A stretch of DNA of 64,000 nucleotides from Nitrospirales bacterium (GTDB lineage Bacteria > Nitrospirota > Nitrospiria > Nitrospirales > UBA8639): positions 1-64,000 of the forward strand of contig JAJDBP010000038.1 in the NCBI GenBank assembly GCA_029261295.1. The letters run 5' to 3'. Positions 1 to 8,078 of the stretch are shown here, piece by piece. Made by a program: the position numbers and the translations under genes. Position 1 is the first letter of the stretch; each line of letters starts with the position of its first letter. Under the pieces are notes generated by a model, which saw only the letters and a list, made by a program, of their open reading frames with translations, had not been told where the DNA came from and did not search any database.

Positions 1-783
1 CAATTGCCCCCCGGCCTTCAAGCTGCCATACACTTTTTCAACTAACGTCGCATTGGTCTTTCCATCTTGATAATGCAAAATATCAGACATGAGTGCGACA
101 TCATAGGAATCCTCAAAGGCATCCTCATGAAAATTTCCTGGTTGCAAATGAATCCGCGAGGTTAACCCGGCTTCTTCAATACATTGCTTAGTCACCTTCA
201 ATGTTGCCGGTAGATCAAATACCGTGGCCGTCATTTCTGGATATTCTTGGCAAAATGCAATCGCGTTCGTGCCAGCTCCACCTCCGATATCCAACATTCG
301 CTTCGCACCAGAAAGTCTCAGGCGTTGAGCCAAGGCCGGACCACTGCCTCGCCCGATTCGATCCAGTACCGTCAGCACCTGCGCCCCTAATTCCGGATCT
401 GTCTCAAAAACATGCTGTTTCACGGGAGACTCTCCCGTTTTGATCGCTTGCTCTAGCTGTCCCCAGTTATTCCATTCAGCATTATGAAGAGTCAGCAAAT
501 GCCCGACATACTCAGGGCTCGATTGTACCAGATATCGTTCGGCGACTGCTGTGTTGGCGTATTCTTTTTCTTTTTTTGAGACCACACGCATAGCCACAAG
601 AGCATTCATCACCAATTCTAACGTACGCGGGTTCAATGCACGTGCTTCCGCTATCTGTTCGATGGTCAAGGAATCTCCCTTGAGCACCGAGAACAGATCC
701 AGCTGAACGGCGGTAAGAAGAATTTTTGTTTCCCAGTAGTAGCCTATCTGGAAAATATCAGCAAGGGAAAGCTCACGTGGCAC
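1..783 (-). CDS. SAM-dependent O-methyltransferase, 3' end cut by the window edge
   Basis: The reading frame is open from a GTG at 783 to base 1 (261 codons) with no stop, so the C-terminus lies outside the window. An N-terminal winged-helix/dimerisation region (about residues 1-90) precedes a SAM-binding glycine-rich loop LDIGGGAGTN near residue 160, then an acidic FDLPAT strand and a SDILHYQ segment. This order is that of the plant-type/ASMT-like O-methyltransferase family (dimerisation domain plus Methyltransf_2). A GAGG lies about 6 bases before the GTG; an in-frame TTG six codons upstream is possible but lacks a Shine-Dalgarno, and a TGA closes the frame above it. The substrate cannot be told. 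It is separated from the next gene by that gene's terminator. Confidence 0.75.
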   Translation of the reverse strand, partial: MPRELSLADIFQIGYYWETKILLTAVQLDLFSVLKGDSLTIEQIAEARALNPRTLELVMNALVAMRVVSKKEKEYANTAVAERYLVQSSPEYVGHLLTLHNAEWNNWGQLEQAIKTGESPVKQHVFETDPELGAQVLTVLDRIGRGSGPALAQRLRLSGAKRMLDIGGGAGTNAIAFCQEYPEMTATVFDLPATLKVTKQCIEEAGLTSRIHLQPGNFHEDAFEDSYDVALMSDILHYQDGKTNATLVEKVYGSLKAGGQL

Positions 784-883
784 ACAGGGCCTCAGACTCA
801 AAATAGTGCATAATCAGTGGGATTCGTGGTCGATCTTAACGGGGGCAATTGTTCTATGGCAAGAAACTCCGTCGAAGGTACGC

Positions 884-921
884 ATAAAAAAAGAGGGCAA
901 CCAGCAAATCGCTGGTTGCCC
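884..921 (-). terminator. Rho-independent terminator of the cupredoxin gene ending at 957
   Basis: A perfect 11-bp stem (895-905 with 911-921) encloses a 5-base loop. On the minus strand it is followed by a CTC and a run of seven T. It lies 36 bases past the stop of the gene at 957-1772. Confidence 0.9.
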
Positions 922-956
922 TTGAATTCAGAGCGCTCTTTTATGAGAGTACGATC

Positions 957-1772
957 TTATTTAATCTCGAAATTGGCTTCAGCTGTCCCGCCATCAGCCA
1001 CTTCAACTTCCACGGTGATCGCCTTTTTCCCACGGGCTTGTTTGGCCACCGAAGGATGGAAAACGGCTACGGTATGCTTCCCTGCTGGCACATCCTTAAT
1101 TTCAAAGGTGCCATCAGCCCCTGATGTACCATAGTGTGGATTCGTCACAGGTAAATACCAGCCTTGCATGAACTCGTGTTGGTCACATTGTAACCGGAGA
1201 ACTGACCCTTTTTTTGCAAATTTCAATTTGACCTTCTTTGATAAAGAAGATCCTTTTTTGGCCAATCCAATATTAAACTCTGTGCTGGACTTGGCACCTA
1301 ATTGATCAAAGCTGTGTGGATTATGCAAAACCCCTTCTTTTGACTTCGGATCATCCGCATCGGCATCGTTATTTTCCACATAGAATTGGCCTTTGCTCAC
1401 AGCCACTCCCGTAAATGGTAAGAATTCGCAAAGCTCTGCCATAACCTTTTGTGCTGGTGCTTTGGCATAGCCCTTCATCCAAGCCTTATCTTTAATACTC
1501 GTTATGGCCACAACCGCATCCTTTAACCCTTTACTTCCATCGATTTGCACTTCCTTTAACAAACGAGTTTCCCCATCAGCACTTTTGCTCGTATTTTTTT
1601 TGCAAAAGTCCACGTTTGGGAATTTAGAGAATGCAAACTCCTTAGGTGGTGGCACTTTCCCAGTAAAGGTGACTTTTCCTTTAATGGTTCCACCAGCTTG
1701 GGCGACCAGCGGGGCAGCAAGCAACAATCCACCCATCAATAAAGACAAAGTTAGAGACTGACGATTCCTCAT
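957..1772 (-). CDS. Secreted cupredoxin-like protein with carboxypeptidase-regulatory-like domain
   Basis: The 271-residue product has a Sec signal peptide cut after ...VAQA (residue ~26). Residues ~27-210 hold a cupredoxin-type fold with likely type-1 copper ligands: a histidine in LHNPHSFD and the C-x2-H-x2-M cluster CDQHEFM. The last ~65 residues (GADGTFEIKDVPAGKHTVAVFHP) are a carboxypeptidase-regulatory-like beta sandwich. It should act in the periplasm as an electron carrier or copper-binding protein. The start is fixed by a strong GGAGGAAG upstream of ATG 1772. The same two-domain plan recurs at 6078-6992 and 6998-7918, so these are diverged paralogues. Own promoter (1919-1948) and own terminator indicate a monocistronic unit. 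The redox partner is unknown. Confidence 0.85.
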   Translation of the reverse strand: MRNRQSLTLSLLMGGLLLAAPLVAQAGGTIKGKVTFTGKVPPPKEFAFSKFPNVDFCKKNTSKSADGETRLLKEVQIDGSKGLKDAVVAITSIKDKAWMKGYAKAPAQKVMAELCEFLPFTGVAVSKGQFYVENNDADADDPKSKEGVLHNPHSFDQLGAKSSTEFNIGLAKKGSSLSKKVKLKFAKKGSVLRLQCDQHEFMQGWYLPVTNPHYGTSGADGTFEIKDVPAGKHTVAVFHPSVAKQARGKKAITVEVEVADGGTAEANFEIK

Positions 1773-1918
1773 GATTCTTCCTCCTAGTTAAGAAATTTCG
1801 TTTCGTTGACGAGGGTTAATGAACAATTTGGATGTGAGTGAAATTAGGCTGCTTTCTTTATCCCGGCCAGATTCAGACAAACAACCTTGGTATGATCGAA
1901 TTACAGCACCCACTTCCG

Positions 1919-1948
1919 TATATATCAGGAATAAAAAAAACGTGTCAA
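1919..1948 (-). promoter_or_regulatory. Candidate sigma-70 promoter for the cupredoxin gene
   Basis: On the minus strand a perfect TTGACA (1943-1948) is followed after 18 bases by TATATA (1919-1924). It lies about 150 bp upstream of ATG 1772. The surrounding gap 1773-2088 has short open frames on both strands but no codon structure or Shine-Dalgarno that I trust; I see no other feature in it. Confidence 0.45.
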
Positions 1949-2088
1949 GAAAACACCCATATATTGGGCCATTCGGACCATGCCTTAGGCCTTTTAGTTC
2001 CACTAAACGATGGATTAAGGAAATATGATCATTAAACGTATAAATACAAAAAAAAATAGGAATCCTGAGAATGGACATAAAGGAACCC

Positions 2089-3969
2089 TCAGAGAACAGT
2101 TTCCCTGAGTGCTTTTAATAACTCGTCTAACCGCCCCTTCAGCTCTTCAGCTTGATACACCGGGGCTAAACACATTTTGTCGGTACAGAGAAAGGCTGCA
2201 GGCTTTCCATCATAGGGAAAGACAATCTCACCCCACTTCATCGTCCCATTGTTAGGATTAAACTTTTTGACCATCTTGCCTGGGCAGTATAATTGATGAG
2301 CCTCAGCCAATAACACATTTGACTCCTCATCATCTGACATGCCAATCACCGCAATATGCACAGGTGGTCGAAACCATTCATCTACCGCCATACCGATTAA
2401 GGCAATGGGTAATGGCTGTGGGGTGTTCACGACCGACTGTAGCGTGCGCTCAGCCGTCAACCGATACTCATCCTGATTGGTGAGATGGAAAAGTTCCAAA
2501 TACAGTCTGGCAGCCTGAATATTTTCTCTTGCCGGTTTTGTGGGAATTTTCAACAAGCCCAAATTTTCAGGGGAATCTGGGCGATCAAAAAACCCACCGT
2601 CCTTATCATCCTCCAACAACAATTGGGTGCTCTGGGCTAGAGCTTCGCCATTCTGTAAAAATTGAATATCTCCCGTCACCCTAAAAGCCTCAAGCAAGGC
2701 CATGCCCAATCGAATGTGGTCTGATAAGATTCCGTGAAGTTTTCCAGAACTATTCACTTCTTCATGAGACAACCCCTTCTCAGGATCAAACCGCTCGGCC
2801 ACCATTCTGGTTAGGACCTGGATGGCTCTCTTTTTTAATATTGGCATTTCAAGTGCCTGTGCGGCATAAAGGTAGGCCCAAGTCATATCAGCATTGCTAC
2901 CTGTATAGATTCTCCCATCTACCAATGGCCTTCCTCTGGCCTTCCGATCTATCATATTCAAGGAAAAATATTTAGCTCCTGCAACAAGAGTCTGTCCGTC
3001 TTGGTCCCGCACATCAGCATCCTGGCTTTCAAAAAACTGGCCTGTTTGAGGATCAGCTAAAACCTTCTCCACAAAATCAATAATTCTCTTCGAAATATAT
3101 TTGTATTCGGCATTCCCTGTATACTGATATGCCGAAACATAGTTGTGAAGATTCTGGGCCTGAATGGTGAGCATTTTTTCAAAATGTGGCTGGCTCCAAT
3201 CCGCCTTTTCCGCATAGCGGTAAAATCCTCCCCACACAGGATCAAGCAAGGCCACTTGCCTCTCCAATGTCATCAGACCCATGTTGATCAATTCTTCATC
3301 ATTCTCAAAAAACCCATACCCGAGTGCCATTTGAATGGCTTCCGGCTCAAAAAATTTTGGATGATTACGGAATCCTCCATTCACTGAATCATACTCCCGT
3401 TTCATCATATCCACGCTATGACTAGCCATAGAAGAACGCAGTGGCGCACGAGGAGATTCATTCTTTTGTCCGTGCACTTTCACACGATCCCACAACTGAT
3501 CTGCTTGTTGCTGTAAATCTTCTTTTTCCGAGTCATAGAGCACTTTGGCTTCTTGAAGTAATTTGACCATGACCTCGGGTTCAAGAGAATTCGCTTGAAA
3601 AAGTATTTCTCCAGTGGGTAAGAGCAAGCTCGTTGTTGGCCACCCACCCGTTCGATAGCGCGCTTCTAGGTCAGGACGTTGATCAGTATCCACCCGAATC
3701 GCAATAAAATTTTCCTGTAATAATGTGAGAACCTGTTGGTCCGCATAGGTGGTCTGGTCCATAAGATGGCAAGCATGACACCACACGGCTGTCAGGTCTA
3801 AAAGAATAAGTTTGTCCTCTGCCTTGGCTCGCGCAAAGGCCGTTGAACCCCAATCAAGCCATTGAACATCCGATCCATGCCCCAGCTCAACCTGATGGGA
3901 AAATGCTGGTTGCTCCAGGCCGAGAAGGAGGGAAAATATACAAGAAAAAATAACCTGAAATTTCATCAT
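2089..3969 (-). CDS. Secreted thioredoxin-domain protein, DUF255/YyaL-like
   Basis: The 626-residue product has a signal peptide (residues ~1-24, ending PAFS) and a thioredoxin-like domain with the redox motif WCHACHLM at about residue 63. A long alpha-helical region resembling the six-hairpin (N-acylglucosamine 2-epimerase-like) toroid of the YyaL/spermatogenesis-associated 20 family follows, with SQDAD and ALEMPILKKRA segments. YyaL proteins are usually near 700 residues and cytosolic; this one is exported and somewhat shorter. A CxxC thioredoxin in the periplasm beside copper proteins suggests disulfide or copper-site maintenance, but this is inference. It is the last gene of a run of same-strand genes beginning at 7918. 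Two consecutive ATG codons start the frame and the Shine-Dalgarno is weak. Confidence 0.75.
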   Translation of the reverse strand: MMKFQVIFSCIFSLLLGLEQPAFSHQVELGHGSDVQWLDWGSTAFARAKAEDKLILLDLTAVWCHACHLMDQTTYADQQVLTLLQENFIAIRVDTDQRPDLEARYRTGGWPTTSLLLPTGEILFQANSLEPEVMVKLLQEAKVLYDSEKEDLQQQADQLWDRVKVHGQKNESPRAPLRSSMASHSVDMMKREYDSVNGGFRNHPKFFEPEAIQMALGYGFFENDEELINMGLMTLERQVALLDPVWGGFYRYAEKADWSQPHFEKMLTIQAQNLHNYVSAYQYTGNAEYKYISKRIIDFVEKVLADPQTGQFFESQDADVRDQDGQTLVAGAKYFSLNMIDRKARGRPLVDGRIYTGSNADMTWAYLYAAQALEMPILKKRAIQVLTRMVAERFDPEKGLSHEEVNSSGKLHGILSDHIRLGMALLEAFRVTGDIQFLQNGEALAQSTQLLLEDDKDGGFFDRPDSPENLGLLKIPTKPARENIQAARLYLELFHLTNQDEYRLTAERTLQSVVNTPQPLPIALIGMAVDEWFRPPVHIAVIGMSDDEESNVLLAEAHQLYCPGKMVKKFNPNNGTMKWGEIVFPYDGKPAAFLCTDKMCLAPVYQAEELKGRLDELLKALRETVL

Positions 3970-4021
3970 GATTATGGAAGCTTAAAACGAAAACGAATGG
4001 AGATAAAGTGGCAAAACCTGC

Positions 4022-5383
4022 TTAGGTGCCTATTTTCGCATCCAAAAGTCGAACAAGAGCTGCCGCGGCAGTCACGCGAACAGCTGCATCACTGTCCCGA
4101 AGCGTTCTTTTCAAGATGGGTAATAAACTACGTTCCTCGATCCTCCCTAACGAACGAACAGCGGCAATCCTTGGGCGCGGCAATGGATCATTCAAAATTA
4201 TTGTTAATATGCCAATCACTTTTTGGCCTTTGCCATTACCTAAGGCTTTTGCAGTCCCTGATCGTATAGCAGGATTGGTATCTTGGAGAAGCTGATGCAC
4301 CGCATTTTCTACAACAGAGAACGGAGCACCTACGCGTAACAACGACGCGATTGCTGCCGCTTTTACACCAGGGTTCGTGTCAACCAAAGCTCGTTTCAGC
4401 GTTGCCAATACTTCATGTTGCTCAAAATACCCTAAACTTAAGGTGGCCACACTTCGCACAGCCGGAATTCGATCAAACACAGCAGATTTGATTGTCGGAA
4501 GCGTTTCTGAATTAGTCAATTTCCCCAAAGACGTTAAAGCGGCGGCACGTATAGATGGCTGTTTATCTCTAGCAGTTTTTTCCAAAATCGGGATAGCCCG
4601 CTTGTCTCCCAGTTCTCCAAAGGCACGAATAGCGGCGCCCCTCTCATATCCCTCTCGACTCTTAGCCCCTTCCTTTATTCGAGTCCAATGCTCTTTATGT
4701 CCCAATCCATATAGCGCCCGTGCAGCCGCAATTTGGACCAAAGCCTGTTCATCTTGTAATGACTTTTCTACTAACGTGGTTACCGCAGCATCACCTGATC
4801 TTCCTAAGCCAATAAGTACGGCTGCACGAACAAGACCCGCTCCATCTTTCAAAGCATTTCGAAATTTCGTGGACCGTTGCCCAGTCTTTCGTTTCCCTAA
4901 TGTTTCCGCAACCAAGGCACGAAGCATTCCCGATCCGTCAGTCAGGCCATCTTCCAAATATGGAACTACTTCCTCCGAATCAATTTCTTTGAGAGCGGTA
5001 TACGCAGCTCCCCGAATTTGTTCCCGCATATCAGTCCGTCTAGGTAAAATACTAGCAATTGCCATTTGTCGTAATAGCCCTTCATCTTCTCGTTGAGAAG
5101 ATTTCACCATGGACTCATAGGCATCCAAAGCATCCGGGACTTCCCCTAGTCGAGCTAAAGCCAAAATGTGAAGACGGGTTACACCAGCGGAGACTGGCGT
5201 TTTTTTTAAAAATGGCTGGAGACTATCAACCGTTTCTTGAAATTTCCCTTGGTCGTATGATTGCCGGGCTTTCTCAATGACGTCGTTCGTGGATTCCTGA
5301 GAAAACCCTACTTCTACGGAGACGATCCATAGGGATATAAAACTCAATATGAGGAAGCTACATTTGGTCATTCTTTTGTACAC
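4022..5383 (-). CDS. Exported HEAT-repeat protein with N-terminal TPR-like segment
   Basis: The 453-residue product has a signal peptide (hydrophobic residues ~8-27, cut after FSQ). A TPR-like pair follows (ARQSYDQGKFQETVDSLQPFL), then about nine HEAT/PBS-lyase-type repeats with the recurring pattern A-(A/V)-R-x-(S/A)-A-x2-(A/S)-L-G. Such repeats make a solenoid scaffold for protein-protein contacts; no catalytic motif is visible. GTG at 5383 is preferred over the ATG five codons in, because AGGAG lies 8-9 bases upstream of it. The gene lies 20 bp after the LolA-like gene and 52 bp before the thioredoxin gene, so co-transcription is likely. It may assemble the neighbouring copper proteins, but nothing in the sequence shows a specific partner. 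Confidence 0.75.
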   Translation of the reverse strand: MYKRMTKCSFLILSFISLWIVSVEVGFSQESTNDVIEKARQSYDQGKFQETVDSLQPFLKKTPVSAGVTRLHILALARLGEVPDALDAYESMVKSSQREDEGLLRQMAIASILPRRTDMREQIRGAAYTALKEIDSEEVVPYLEDGLTDGSGMLRALVAETLGKRKTGQRSTKFRNALKDGAGLVRAAVLIGLGRSGDAAVTTLVEKSLQDEQALVQIAAARALYGLGHKEHWTRIKEGAKSREGYERGAAIRAFGELGDKRAIPILEKTARDKQPSIRAAALTSLGKLTNSETLPTIKSAVFDRIPAVRSVATLSLGYFEQHEVLATLKRALVDTNPGVKAAAIASLLRVGAPFSVVENAVHQLLQDTNPAIRSGTAKALGNGKGQKVIGILTIILNDPLPRPRIAAVRSLGRIEERSLLPILKRTLRDSDAAVRVTAAAALVRLLDAKIGT

Positions 5384-5403
5384 AGTTCACGACTCCTTGA
5401 CTT

Positions 5404-6081
5404 TTACCCTCTAGGGATGAACGCTTCCTGAGCCTCAATCATCCTGTATCCTAATGGAGGATCAAAATAATAGTCCGGCTGTGTCGAAAGCACCACATGT
5501 CCATATTCTACGAACCAATCTCGGTCTTGACTGAGGAGTTTCAACAAAACGTTCCGATCTTGATCAACCCACTCGAAAAATCGTTCCGCTTGGCCAAATC
5601 GATCCTGAACTTCTAATTCATAAAGGACAGCAGGACGATCCCCTACCCGTGAATCCCCAATAAATGTCCGACGGGTTTCCCCTTCCAAGGTAACGGACAA
5701 TGGTAGCAAATAGTCAGATGTTAACGGAACGCTCACCACGATTCGACGTTGAGAGATCACGTACCAAAGCTTTTGTTGATCTAATCGAACTATCGTGACA
5801 CCAGCATATCCTAATTCTGTCTTGACTCCTCCCATATGTTCGATTCGATAACGATCATTTTTCACAAATAGCTGGGCTTTGGCCTTTCGCCCATCAATGT
5901 TCCAAACTAATCTGGCGGAAAATTCTATCGCCCTCGTACCGGACAAGCCACTTAGCTGAGCCAAGGCAGATCCCTGAGAAAAACAGGATATGGCCGTGAA
6001 GATAAGTCCGACCATGCAGAGACGACATAGCCTATTTGAAGGATTAACAGGATGTAGAAGAGAGAGAATTCTGCATCTCAT
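5404..6081 (-). CDS. Periplasmic LolA/outer-membrane-lipoprotein-sorting-like protein
   Basis: The 225-residue protein has a signal peptide (residues ~20-42, AMVGLIF-type core ending ALA). The beta-strand pattern is typical of LolA/LppX-like half-barrels: FSARLVWNIDG, KAQLFVKNDRYRIE, KLWYVISQRR, YELEVQDRF and FFEWVDQDRNVLLKL. It resembles the DUF4412/LolA-like group rather than canonical LolA. Its ATG overlaps the TGA of the preceding cupredoxin gene (ATGA, 6078-6081), so translation is probably coupled. A role in binding a lipid or a hydrophobic ligand is inferred from fold resemblance only. Confidence 0.65.
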   Translation of the reverse strand: MRCRILSLLHPVNPSNRLCRLCMVGLIFTAISCFSQGSALAQLSGLSGTRAIEFSARLVWNIDGRKAKAQLFVKNDRYRIEHMGGVKTELGYAGVTIVRLDQQKLWYVISQRRIVVSVPLTSDYLLPLSVTLEGETRRTFIGDSRVGDRPAVLYELEVQDRFGQAERFFEWVDQDRNVLLKLLSQDRDWFVEYGHVVLSTQPDYYFDPPLGYRMIEAQEAFIPRG

Positions 6082-6992
6082 GGCCTTTGGAGTTCAACCA
6101 AGGGCTCGATGTGAATAGGACGTCCTAACGCAGCTGGAGTGAACCTAGCGGGCTTTTGTCGAGTATGAGCTGTCCACCGCCCCACTGGTGAGTCTAGAGA
6201 AATGTTGACTTCTGTAGATTGGGAAGGCTTTATGGTCACCATCTGAATCTTTTCGTGTTTTACACCTGGATGCCAAGCCCGCAGACGGTAGGTCCCAGCT
6301 GGAATATCCGAAATTTCATAAGTTCCGGCTTCATTTGTAAACGTGTAATAGGGGTTATCCACTGCAATGGCCCAGCTTTCCATATAGGCATGGAATCCAC
6401 ACTGCATGACAAATGTATCTCGACCCTTAGTCATTTGAAATTGGTGAACCATGGACTTCCCTGGCCTATGTTTATGCGTCGCATGGATATTCCCTCGATG
6501 ATGCTTTTGGTTATAGGGAAGGGGAGAATTAAATAAAACTCTTGTCCCATGGGTTATCGAGGTTTCATAGGCTTGAATATCGTGCATGACCGGGTCCATA
6601 TTGACAACTTCAATGCCATGTTCACTGCGAACGACGGTAGTAAATGGGAGAAATTGGCAATCTCTCGCTTCAATTTTTGGGATTGATAATGAAAAGGGCT
6701 TCCCTGCTGTCACTCCTTCCAACACCATGACCACACCTTGAAGATAGTTATCATCATTCACAGCAAAGTCTTTTAGTAGACGCCAGCCCTTTCCGTCAGA
6801 AATTCGCCCACAGTATTCAGGATCCGGGAAGGTAATAAGATTATACGCTTTCGGTGATGGAGCAAGCCCTTTTAAGCTCACGGTTCCCTGTAGGGCTCCC
6901 CCCGCTTCGACCACAGCCACGTCATAGGCCAGAACTATTGGGGGAGCAAATAGAATCCCAGAAACCATTAGAATCAAAATCCAACGGTACAT
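6078..6992 (-). CDS. Secreted cupredoxin-like protein, tandem paralogue B
   Basis: The 304-residue protein has a signal peptide (residues ~1-22). The cupredoxin-like domain carries a candidate copper site: histidine in DPVMHDIQAYET and the C-x2-H-x2-M cluster CGFHAYM. A carboxypeptidase-regulatory-like domain (EISDIPAGTYRLRAWHPG) follows, then a basic tail. It also has CGRIS and DCQFLPF cysteines shared with its neighbour. It is clearly paralogous to the gene at 6998-7918, five bases upstream, and more distantly to that at 957-1772. The four-base overlap with the LolA-like gene and the short gaps indicate one operon. Likely role: periplasmic copper binding or electron transfer. Confidence 0.85.
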   Translation of the reverse strand: MYRWILILMVSGILFAPPIVLAYDVAVVEAGGALQGTVSLKGLAPSPKAYNLITFPDPEYCGRISDGKGWRLLKDFAVNDDNYLQGVVMVLEGVTAGKPFSLSIPKIEARDCQFLPFTTVVRSEHGIEVVNMDPVMHDIQAYETSITHGTRVLFNSPLPYNQKHHRGNIHATHKHRPGKSMVHQFQMTKGRDTFVMQCGFHAYMESWAIAVDNPYYTFTNEAGTYEISDIPAGTYRLRAWHPGVKHEKIQMVTIKPSQSTEVNISLDSPVGRWTAHTRQKPARFTPAALGRPIHIEPLVELQRP

Positions 6993-6997
6993 AGAAT

Positions 6998-7918
6998 TTA
7001 TGGCACCTGATGACGAAGTGAAGGAATTATTTCTTCACCCTCATCAAGTAACTCTTTCCCGAAACGAGGGTTATCATGCATTTCATGAGCACTGCGCCGC
7101 CCTTTTGGCGATTCATACTGGAAACTCACCTTCGATGTTTTCCCGGATTCAATCTGAATTTTTTGTTCCAAGTATATTTTCATTCCAGGGTGCCAAACAA
7201 CAACTTCATACTCACCTGGTGGAATATCTGAGATTTCGAAGGCCCCATCTTCTTTTGTAATGAAATAATAAGGATTATCCAATACCAATCCCCAAGAAAA
7301 CATATACGGGTGAAATCCGCATTGCATGACGAAAATATTTCGGTTTTTCCGAAGATGAATATTCTCTACCATTGGCTTCCCAGGCATGTGGGTATGGACA
7401 TGTTCTCCAAACATCCCCATGACCTTATGAAAGGGGTTCATTGGCAATGGCCGGTTAAATAATATTCGGGCACCACGTTCGCGAGCAGTTTCATATCCTT
7501 GAATATCATGCTCAATGGGGTCCATATTAATGACCGTCAATTCATCTCGATCTTTAATGACATTCACAAAAGGTGAAAAATCACAATCAATGGCTTCAAC
7601 TTCTACCTTAGGAAGATCAAATGGTTTGCCTTTCTTCACATTTTTCAATAGGACAACCGCATCTTTTAAGGTTCCACCTGGGCCGACAAGAAAATCCTCA
7701 ACAATTCGCCACCCTGTCCCCGTTGAGATCCTTCCACAATACACCGCATCAGGTATGGTGACCAAATTCATGGCCATGGGACGGGGTTTCCCGCCTAATA
7801 GCGTCACTGTTCCTCTAATCGATCCCCCATTTTTGACAACCATTCCCTGATAGGACCAACCATTCGATACGGCAAGAACACTTATGAACAAACTCCAGAA
7901 TACAACCCGCAGAATCAT
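6998..7918 (-). CDS. Secreted cupredoxin-like protein, tandem paralogue A
   Basis: The 306-residue protein has a signal peptide (residues ~1-22, ending GWS-YQ). A cupredoxin-like domain has candidate ligands in DPIEHDIQGYET and CGFHPYM, and a carboxypeptidase-regulatory-like domain (EISDIPPGEYEVVVWHPGM) follows. A histidine-rich stretch (GEHVHTHMPGK) lies between the ligand motifs. A very strong AAGGAGG precedes ATG 7918. It is the first gene of the minus-strand run reaching 2089 and follows the multicopper oxidase terminator. A weak AGTACA/TAGTAT promoter-like pair in the short gap could drive it. Function as a copper or electron carrier is inferred from ligand spacing. Confidence 0.85.
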   Translation of the reverse strand: MILRVVFWSLFISVLAVSNGWSYQGMVVKNGGSIRGTVTLLGGKPRPMAMNLVTIPDAVYCGRISTGTGWRIVEDFLVGPGGTLKDAVVLLKNVKKGKPFDLPKVEVEAIDCDFSPFVNVIKDRDELTVINMDPIEHDIQGYETARERGARILFNRPLPMNPFHKVMGMFGEHVHTHMPGKPMVENIHLRKNRNIFVMQCGFHPYMFSWGLVLDNPYYFITKEDGAFEISDIPPGEYEVVVWHPGMKIYLEQKIQIESGKTSKVSFQYESPKGRRSAHEMHDNPRFGKELLDEGEEIIPSLRHQVP

Positions 7919-8003
7919 TTCACTTCCTCCTTAGTCGCACTGTATTTCATACTACGAACACTGAATTCTTCTGTACTCTGGTTCAATATACCATCCTCTT
8001 TTC

Positions 8004-8042
8004 CCAAAAAAAAACGGGGAAGCCGATAACTCGGCTTCCCCG
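8004..8042 (-). terminator. Rho-independent terminator of the multicopper oxidase gene
   Basis: A perfect 12-bp GC-rich stem (8015-8026 with 8031-8042) with a 4-base loop is followed on the minus strand by nine T. It lies 36 bases past the stop at 8079. Confidence 0.92.
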
Positions 8043-8078
8043 CATAAAACCTCCAGCCTTTGGCAAAATTCCTGGGCG

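Noticed and set aside
1788-2078. Open frames on both strands between the cupredoxin and thioredoxin genes
   Set aside because: They overlap each other on opposite strands, have no Shine-Dalgarno and no protein-like pattern; a promoter fits the region better.
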